DNA of 64,000 nt, from positions 464,001-528,000 of the forward strand of contig NZ_JAMCOS010000001.1 of the NCBI RefSeq assembly GCF_028069655.1. The letters run 5' to 3'. Below the pieces are notes generated by a model. The model saw only the letters and a program-made list of their open reading frames with translations, ran no database searches and had not been told where the DNA came from. The stretch is from Acidovorax sp. NCPPB 4044. Its GTDB lineage: Bacteria; Pseudomonadota; Gammaproteobacteria; Burkholderiales; Burkholderiaceae_C. Made by a program: the position numbers and the translations under genes. Position 1 is the first letter of the stretch. The number at the start of each line of letters is the position of its first letter. Positions 63,371 to 64,000 of this stretch are shown piece after piece.

Positions 63371-63380
63371 GCCCCCTCCC
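63356..63380 (+). repeat. 10-bp G+C-rich palindrome overlapping the PIP box
   Basis: GGGAGGGGGC (63356-63365) and GCCCCCTCCC (63371-63380) are perfect reverse complements, and the loop is the second TTCGC of the PIP box. No T run follows on either strand. Confidence 0.6.
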
Positions 63381-63405
63381 AAAGGCAGGGATACCGGGGG
63401 CCACG

Positions 63406-64000
63406 ATGGAAAAAATGTCCCTGCTCTCCAAACTCTCGAATCGCCTTGGTATTGCTCGCTTCAGCGTGGAAACGCCCACGGGCCAGAAACAGAAGACGCC
63501 TTCGATCCCAAGCACCGCAGTACGACCGCTGGACGGCCCCAAGCGCCGGAGGGCCGGCGCGGGGACCACCCTGCCGCCGCGGGGCGCTGCTCCATCGGGC
63601 AGGGCGACTCCGACTCCGGCGGCTCCCAGCACCACCCCGGCGAGCGCTGCAAGGCATCAGCCCGGCCAGGTGCTGATCGACGCCATGGGGCAGGAGGCGC
63701 CCGACTGTGGCGTGCTGACGAAGGAATTGTTCGCGCGGTCGCCGGTCTTGTTCGCTGCGGCGGATCTGGCCGGGGAATTGCGCGGCGTGGATTTTTCGCG
63801 CATGCCACCGGTTCCCGGATTGCCCGGAGCGCCCACCGTGCTGCTCGCCCAGGCCCTGGCTGCCGCGACCGGCGGCGATGCCCGGCTGGCGCGGGACGCG
63901 CTGGCGCTCCTGCGGGAACTCGATCCGCAACGGGACATCGCCACGGCCTGGCGGCAGCGGGCCGTTGGCCCGGAGGACGGCGCCTCGGCGGATGGCGAAT
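63406..64000 (+). CDS. candidate type III secreted effector, 3'-truncated by the window edge
   Basis: At least 198 residues, open to the window end, starting at ATG 63406 or ATG 63415. If the -10 at 63402-63407 is right the transcript starts near 63414, so ATG 63415 or a downstream start may be used. The first 75 residues are rich in Ser, Thr, Pro and basic residues and poor in acidic ones (MSLLSKLSNRLGIARFSVET, then TPTPAAPSTTPASAA), as in secreted effectors. An ordered helical domain begins near residue 90 (GQVLIDAMGQE; GVLTKELFARSPVLFAAADLAGEL; VLLAQALAAATGGDARLARDALALLRELD). A PIP box lies upstream. No known effector family is recognised. Confidence 0.6.
   Translation, partial: MEKMSLLSKLSNRLGIARFSVETPTGQKQKTPSIPSTAVRPLDGPKRRRAGAGTTLPPRGAAPSGRATPTPAAPSTTPASAARHQPGQVLIDAMGQEAPDCGVLTKELFARSPVLFAAADLAGELRGVDFSRMPPVPGLPGAPTVLLAQALAAATGGDARLARDALALLRELDPQRDIATAWRQRAVGPEDGASADGE

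Larger units (their letters stand above)
63094..63405. other. intergenic region upstream of the candidate effector
   Basis: 312 bp between divergent genes. Left part (63160-63340) is less G+C-rich than the flanks. It contains the PIP-box and a G+C-rich palindrome listed separately. No gene is supported in it. Confidence 0.6.

Noticed and set aside
63356..63380. The palindrome at the PIP box as a transcription terminator
   Set aside because: No T run follows the stem in either direction and the upstream gene is divergent, so nothing needs terminating there.

Overview
The window is high-GC (roughly two-thirds G+C by eye), densely packed proteobacterial chromosome. The gene families and order (his genes followed by tatABC, TAC-AAT type -10 boxes, a plant-type PIP-box promoter, Pel exopolysaccharide genes) suggest a plant-associated Comamonadaceae of the Acidovorax/Paracidovorax type. 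The organism call is inference from gene content and style, not from a database match. No rRNA, tRNA or CRISPR array was seen.

Layout. 1-758: the end of a ParA-like ATPase running in from the left. 827-4103: hisC-hisB-hisH-hisA. 4249-19660 (minus strand): a complete pelABCDEFG exopolysaccharide operon extended at its 3' end by two tandem Spherulin-4/GH135-like lipoproteins. 19986-21002: a divergent UDP-sugar 4-epimerase whose gatekeeper residue is Cys, which suits production of UDP-GalNAc for Pel. 21069-23428: a cation:dicarboxylate-type symporter and a hexose-phosphate mutarotase. 23517-28892: the his genes resume (hisF, hisI, hisE) and continue through a DUF4870-like membrane protein, a patatin, a HIT protein and tatABC. 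28974-33314: an accessory zone with a ComJ-like small protein and an A+T-richer two-gene cassette coding for a DUF4935-type PIN nuclease and an 810-residue helical-repeat protein, my best candidate for an undescribed (defence-like) system. 33750-39030: DegS/DegQ-like protease, MFS transporter, cupin protein, Nif3-family protein. 39256-40541: a DUF6402-like protein with a small membrane partner.

40649-44774 (minus): MoxR/DUF58/von Willebrand operon with a serine protease. 44945-49194: TatD nuclease, a deoxyinosine/uracil glycosylase-like protein, a spermidine-synthase-like protein and a GspE/PilB-type ATPase. 49353-51374: tctB-tctA, closed by a very strong bidirectional terminator. 51618-52998 (minus): a two-gene membrane cassette including a RipA-like protein. 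53196-56131: EamA transporter, an atypical short-chain dehydrogenase and a TetR regulator. 56147-58356: an orphan ureD, infA and small unknown genes. 58379-63093 (minus): an Hyi-like isomerase, a dehydrogenase and a THI5-type ABC importer. 63406 to the right edge: the start of a candidate type III secreted effector preceded by a perfect TTCGC-N15-TTCGC plant-inducible-promoter box.

Scattered through these regions are at least six copies of a ~58-bp intergenic repeat ending in a GTTTGCTAT/ATAGCAAAC hairpin. One copy supplies the start codon of hisH. Several sit at the edges of accessory cassettes.
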